A stretch of 64,000 nt of DNA from Chlamydoabsidia padenii (lineage: Eukaryota; Mucoromycota; Mucoromycetes; Mucorales; Cunninghamellaceae), in the NCBI GenBank assembly GCA_025330725.1, contig JAIWND010000014.1:799159-863158 (forward strand). The letters are read 5' to 3'. Shown here piece after piece: positions 58,383 to 64,000 of the stretch. Every line of letters begins with the position of its first letter. Position 1 is the first letter of the stretch. Made by a program: the position numbers and the translations under genes. The notes under the pieces were generated by a model. It did not search any database. It was not told the DNA's origin and worked only from the letters and a program-made list of their open reading frames with translations.

Positions 58383-60829
58383 ATGGGCAAAAACAGCTTC
58401 GCACCAAATCCTGAAACATCAGCAGCAATCACTTCAGCAAGCTCAGCATCAGGGATATTACTATCAGGATTCGACAACAGTGCGGCGGCCGAACACTTTG
58501 CTTTGGTTACTCATGGTTTAGATCGACATCGTCTTCGCATTTTTAACGTACGATCTGGTACTGTCAATAACGACTACACGGCTGATGATAAAGAACGATT
58601 TACTTGTTTATCTTGGGGAAACATTCGTGATGATAATGAACTTGGTCAGGTAATAACAACCATTGTCAAAAAAAAAAGTATGGATCTAATTGAACCTCTC
58701 TTTTCTTTGTACTTTAGATCGACAACAAGGCACGAAAACGGAAAACCTCAGCCGCCCTTATCAAAGTAGTTGTACTTGGCACTCAATCTGGCTCCATTAT
58801 TATGTTTTCCCTTGCTCATGGGGATATTGTCAAACGCTTGGAAAACGTACACACGCAACCTGTTACTGATTTTGTGCTGAACAAGGCAGGAACCAAAGGC
58901 TACTCTATTGCTGATGACAACTATATCGTGGAATGGAATATTGATGAAGCACAAGAAATCAGGCAAGTACTTGGTCTCTGGATAATGGGCTCACTCGTTA
59001 TGCTAATCATATTCTTTTGTTTAGGAAATGGAAGGCCGATGCCAAAAATGTACATCGTCTCAGGTTAAGTCATACTGAAACTAAACTTGCTACTGCTGGC
59101 CATACAATCAGTCTTTGGAACGTAGAAGAACGTAAAGTGATCAAGGTAAGGGTGATAATAATAATAATAATAATGAAGTAGGGTGATTAATTACTAGACT
59201 TTTGTGATAGAAATACACTGGACATGCTACTGCAGTAATGGGATTGTTATTCTCACAAGAAGATGATATTCTGGTATCCTTTGCTGAAGATGATCGCTAT
59301 ATTAACGTATGGGATGCACAAACCAACAACACTAACACCAACAGTATCACGGCGCTCACTCTGGAAGACAATACACGACATATTCACTTCTCTAGTGTGG
59401 AACCTTCGGTTTTGGCGGTCTCTGAAGATGGCACTTGTGGAATTTGGCAAAATGCAGCAGCTACTCTCGCGACACGGAATGGTCCTCCTAGACGTAAAAT
59501 CATGCGGGGTGCTATGACTCGACCTGCTGATACAAACATCTCTGTCACCGCTAGTCAAGACGATCAAACAAGAATTCCTATCATATCAGCAAGGTTTGTC
59601 AGTGATTACAATGGTCGGTCCATCATGATTGCACGTGGATCATCTATCAAGCCCATGTTCGAAGTGGTGGTAAGTTTTTGGACAGGAAATGGAAATAAAA
59701 AGGGGGGATCAGCTATTAAAACCACTCTCTAATACTATATCTAGCCTTACATCAATGAAGAATCAGGAACCATTTTGGAAAACATCTCTCTCTCTCTGCA
59801 ACTGATCAACAACTATTTAATTGAAGACTCTTCATTGGCTGCAAGCAACTTGGTAATGTAGAATAAAAACAAAAACGCCATATGGACTATGACTAATCCA
59901 TCATCATTGTTTTCTTTGTTGTAGAAAAAAACCAGCAAGTCTTATGATGAATCCAAAGTCAAGGTGGTGGGCAACACGGATTTCACCATCCAAACGGCAT
60001 CAATGGCAAAAGATAACGACCTAGACGCAAACGCCACCGAGCTCACGATTGAACAAAGACTGGAAGCAATGGAGATGGCGGAACAGAACGACGACGACAT
60101 CAAACATACGAATATCAGCAACCAAGCCAAGAAGAAGAAAACCAATGGAGGATCGGCTACTGTCACTACACAATCATTGCAAACCGCGCTTGTCCAAGCC
60201 CTTCATTCGAAAGACAGTGCGCTTCTGGAAGGATGTCTTCGCCAACGCAACCCTGATATCATTACTGCTACTGTCCGTAGATTTCCCACCGCCTATGTGA
60301 TACCACTCTTGCTACAACTGATCGACAAGTTTCAAGAAAAACCTATCCGCGCTCAAGAAATCATGGATTGGATCCGACCAGTCTTGCAAATACACACAGC
60401 TTACTTGATGACGGTGCCTGATTTGGTGGGCAAGCTCTCGAACTTTTATCAAGCTATGGATACCCGGGTCAGCGTGCTTCCAAAGTTACTGACACTAAAT
60501 GGTCGCCTGGATATCGTATCTACTCAAATCGAATCTCGAACTCACAAGTTGGGCTCGCTCAGTCAACACACTATCAAGGATGAAAAACCAAGATCTGTCT
60601 ATGTGGAACAAGTCTCGGATGATGAAGCTGAATTATTGGATCAATCGGATGATGAATCTATGGACATTGATGATATCGGCAATGGTGAATTTGATTACAG
60701 TGACTCAGATGGCTTGGAGGTAAGCATGTGATGGTAAAAAAAAAAAAAAAAAAAGAAGGGGAATAGGATGCTAATATGATATTCTGATTTTTGTAGGTAA
60801 ACTCTGATGAAGACAGTGATTTAGATTAA
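58383..60829 (+). CDS. UTP5: Small-subunit processome WD protein Utp5 (WDR43)
   Basis: Component of the t-UTP/UtpA complex, which binds nascent pre-rRNA 5' ETS in the nucleolus. N-terminal WD repeats: GLDRHRLRIFNVRSG, GTQSGSIIMFSLAHGDIV, NYIVEWNIDEAQE, GHTISLWNVEERKVIK, RYINVWDAQ. The C-terminal Utp12 domain is clear: LQTALVQALHSKDSALLEGC, FPTAYVIPLLLQLIDKFQEK, MDWIRPVLQIHTAYLM, YQAMDTRVSVLPKLLTLNGR, followed by an acidic tail (DEAELLDQSDDESMDIDD) ending EDSDLD in the last small exon. About seven exons; the first ATG of the reading frame is 58383. Confidence 0.93.
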
Positions 60830-61105
60830 ATGGATCCCTCTACCCCCTTCCTCTTATTACAACATAGACATACACACATATTAGATTAGTATTGCTTTTA
60901 TACACATTCATTCTATTTAGTTACTTCATTCGTTTTTTGCATATACATCACAATAAAGAAATCCTTTTACCTTATTACAGTCTTTTTTTAGTCTTTGGTC
61001 TCACAAACTATAATTTGCCCGGGCTAAGCAATTTTTTCATTGATATAAAAACTCCGCCTTTTCCACCTCTCTCTTTCCTTTCCCATTCCAAACCAACCTA
61101 CAACA
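60830..61105. promoter_or_regulatory. UTP5 3' flank and PLD promoter
   Basis: AATAAA at about 60952. A GCCCGGGC palindrome at 61017-61024 and a CT-rich leader precede the PLD start. No full copy of the GGGATTTGAA motif. Confidence 0.4.
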
Positions 61106-64000
61106 ATGCATAACCTCAACCTACACTCTATGACTCATCGCCTCAAGAACAAAATCATCAGTGGTGTCCATGAACTGACTGGTCAACTTTTGGAAGAAGC
61201 TAGTCCTGAAGAAGAAGAAAACGAAGTTGCTGCCCTTGCCAAGAGTCATCGTCATTCATCCTTTGCACCTGTACGTCATAATGCCAAAGTCAAGTACTTT
61301 GTTGATGGACACGACTATTGCTGGTAAAGAACTGTTATTCTTATCATGGATTTTATTGCATGTATTTCTCATTTTATTATTATTATTATTAATACTTGCA
61401 TGTGTATATATTAGGGCTGTCTCTGAAGCGATTGAACACGCAAAGGAATCCGTGTTTATTGAAGATTGGTGGTTGGTAAGTCTCTCTTGAATCATTTAAA
61501 GAACAAGGGCAACAATAATGATGATAACTAATACAGGTACATGATCACTCTTCTTTAGTCTCCAGAACTGGTAAAGAACGATCGGGAAATGAAATGATAC
61601 ATGACAAACATGTAACTGATATCATACACACATTTTTATTTGTTGTTATCATTATACATAGTACCTTCGACGACCTCCTTCCAAATACCCGGAATACAGA
61701 CTTGATGCTCTACTGAAACGCAAAGCTGAACAAGGTGTTAAAATCTTTATTGTTGTTTACAAGGTAAGAAAAGATTACACTGGTAAAAAATATATTCATT
61801 CTTGTCTCACCCACATGATTCATTATTATTAGGAAGTCAAACAAGCAATGACATTGGACAGTCGACATACAAAGGATGCTTTACAAGGGCAACATCCAAA
61901 TATTGTTGGTACGTTGTATAGAGGAAAGGTGGGGGAGGAGAGGAGGAAATATATACTTTTACTGATTCTTTTATTATTTATTTATTTTGTAGTATTAAGA
62001 CATCCGGACCATGAAATCGGAGGAACTTACTTTTGGTCACATCATGAAAAGTTTGTGGTAATCGACAATCAAATAGCGTTTTTAGGTGGCATTGATCTTT
62101 GTTACGGGCGTTGGGATACACATACTCATCCATTGGCCGATAGTCATGGTGGCGAACCAGGTCTGGAAATGTTTCCGGGTCAAGATTACAGTGATGCTCG
62201 TGTACGTGATTTTGAAGATGGTAAGTCCTAAACTAATACAAAGTGTAAACTGAAACAGCTAACCACCAACTTTTTTTATTTATGTTATAGTAAAAAACTG
62301 GGATCGAATGCTTATTGACAAAACCACTATCCCCCGTATGCCTTGGCACGACATGTCTCTTTGTGTGGTAAGATAAAAAAGGAAAAGAAGAAGAAGAAGA
62401 GAATAGTATACAAACATCATTTATAACCCATTTCTTTCTTTGTCTTTCTAGGTTGGTGAACCTGTATTGGATGTGGCTCGTCACTTTTGTGACCGATGGA
62501 ATTTTGTTAAAAGTGTAAAAGCATTTGACAAATCCAAAGTACCTTTTTTACAACCCCCTCTCGGTGGATTCAGTCATCATCAAACACTAAAAGCTCCCAT
62601 CTCAGAAGGTCTTTTGCGATCAAGATCAACTCGCTTCCGTCATGGCACTCGTGGTGTTCGTGGTACTTGTCGCGCTCAAGTCCTTCGTAGCAGTGCCAAT
62701 TGGAGCTCGGGTATTCCTTTGGAGGTAATATCCAATAATAAGGTTCTATTTTATATTTGATAACTATTCTCATCTTCTTCTATATTAGCATTCAATTCAA
62801 TCAGCTTATATCTCTGCCATTACTGAAGCTCGTCATTATGTCTATATTGAAAATCAATTCTTTAGTAAGTAAATATCATAACCATAGATATCAGGAACAT
62901 GTCACATATACTAACCTCTTACTTTTTTTTATTTTTAATTTTTAGTCACCACTACGGAAGACGACCCAAACTATATCATCAAGAACCAAATTGGAGCGGC
63001 TATTGTTAATCGGATCATTCGGGCGCATGATGAAAACGAAAAATTCAAGATGTTTATCATGATTCCATTGTTACCTGCCTTCCCTGCTGATTTATCTACC
63101 AAAGCTGCTCGTGATGCCAAGTAAGTTACAAAGAAAGGGGTATTATAACTTGCACTAACTTTTATATTCTGTACTAATAGGGCGGTGATGCATTATCAAT
63201 ACACGTCTATTTGTCGGGGCAACAAGAGTATATACGATAAACTCCAAAAATCTGGAATAAATCCTACTGACTATATCCGATTCTACAGTTTACGAAGCTA
63301 CGATCGAATCCACCAAAAAAAGTTGGAAGAGATGCTTGCTCGATCTTCCGGATACTCGCCTTCTTTGTCATCTTTGATGGAGGCCGACGTCGATAGTACT
63401 CACATTCCTGGTACCTCTGAACAACACGCGATGCACTCCTACGATACTGCCTCTGACTCTGTTGCCTATCATGCTATGAAAGGTGGCAACATTCACAGCG
63501 AACCTTGGATCACTGATACAAAGTTTACTACTCACAGGCATGAACACATGGATAAATTGGAAGCCTCCTCTTATGTCACCGAAGAACTATATATTCATGC
63601 TAAGCTCCTGATTGCTGATGGTAAGAAAGGGAAAAAAAAAAGTCGGGGAATGAAAAAATGACCCAAGATTTTAATTTTTTTATATGGATGTAGATCGACT
63701 TGTGATTATGGGTTCTGCTAATCTGAACGACCGCTCTCAATGTGGTGATCGTGATAGTGAAATTGCCTTACTAGTAGAAGATCAAGACTTTATCCCTTCT
63801 CAAATGAATGGCCATCCCGTAAGTATATCATCAAAAATCAGTTACAGGATACAAAAAACTTGACTAATCACCCCTCCTCCTCCTCTCTCTATTGAACCTT
63901 TAGTGTGAAGTCTCAAGATTTGCCGCCACATTACGTCGTAAACTATGGAAGGAACATTTGGGTTTGCTTCCGCATCAACATCTGGACGACGTTAATCCGG
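61106..64000 (+). CDS. Phospholipase D (PLD1/Spo14-like catalytic core), truncated by window end
   Basis: Hydrolyses phosphatidylcholine to phosphatidic acid and choline. It begins [20 protein letters not shown] and reaches the catalytic core within about 70 residues ([38 protein letters not shown]). There is thus no room for the PX and PH domains of yeast Spo14 or animal PLD1. HKD motif 1: [20 protein letters not shown]. Then [23 protein letters not shown] and [12 protein letters not shown] motif 2 spans an intron: HAKLLIADD then [14 protein letters not shown] and [13 protein letters not shown]. At least 12 short exons. The C-terminus lies past 64000. A Ser-rich insert sits at about residues 520-590. 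Confidence 0.93.

Overview
The window is nuclear DNA from an AT-rich, intron-dense fungus. The gene set, the short introns (mostly 55-100 nt, GTAAGT donors, CTAAY-like branch sites) and the divergence of the predicted proteins from yeast fit an early-diverging filamentous fungus, most likely Mucoromycota/Mucorales. That placement is inferred from protein character and intron style, not from a marker gene. I see no transposon, rRNA, tRNA or CRISPR array.

Layout. 0-8 kb: vacuolar amino-acid transporter (-), Gln/His-rich unknown (+), glycine dehydrogenase P-protein GCV2 (-). 8-15 kb: NatB auxiliary subunit NAA25/Mdm20 (-), secreted Kre9/Knh1-like protein with two tandem domains (-), mitoribosomal Mrp10/mS37 (+). 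15-26 kb: Rho1 GEF with DEP-DH-PH-CNH architecture (+), a 56-aa basic protein (-), a tail-anchored-like membrane protein (+), a CBM48/AMPK-type glycan-binding protein (-), and a 13-repeat Sel1 protein (-). 26-32 kb: gene-poor, with a possible spliced non-coding transcript, then a geranylgeranyl diphosphate synthase (-) and an SDR (-). 32-46 kb: SMPD4-like protein (-), dynactin p50 (-), meiotic MSH4 (-), recyclin-1 (+). 47-64 kb: exosome helicase MTR4 (-), neutral trehalase NTH1 (+), a small spliced ORF (-), a coiled-coil unknown (+), SSU processome UTP5 (+) and a phospholipase D (+) that runs off the right edge.

Most genes are housekeeping functions (RNA processing, protein acetylation, traffic, dynein motor), with stress and metabolic genes between them (trehalase, glycine cleavage, SDR). 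There is no operon-like logic. Neighbours are often divergent pairs sharing a 0.5-1 kb promoter.

The two most interesting signals are (1) a recurrent intergenic motif, GCGGGATTTGAAA in either orientation, found about 70-195 bp upstream of roughly fifteen start codons here and resembling a fused E2F/CDE-CHR cell-cycle element, and (2) a 3-nucleotide microexon in GCV2 that restores a conserved Val-Tyr in the glycine decarboxylase core. Other leads are a spliced 57-codon micro-ORF, a candidate spliced lncRNA, overlapping uORFs, and 28-43 nt homopolymers inside introns.
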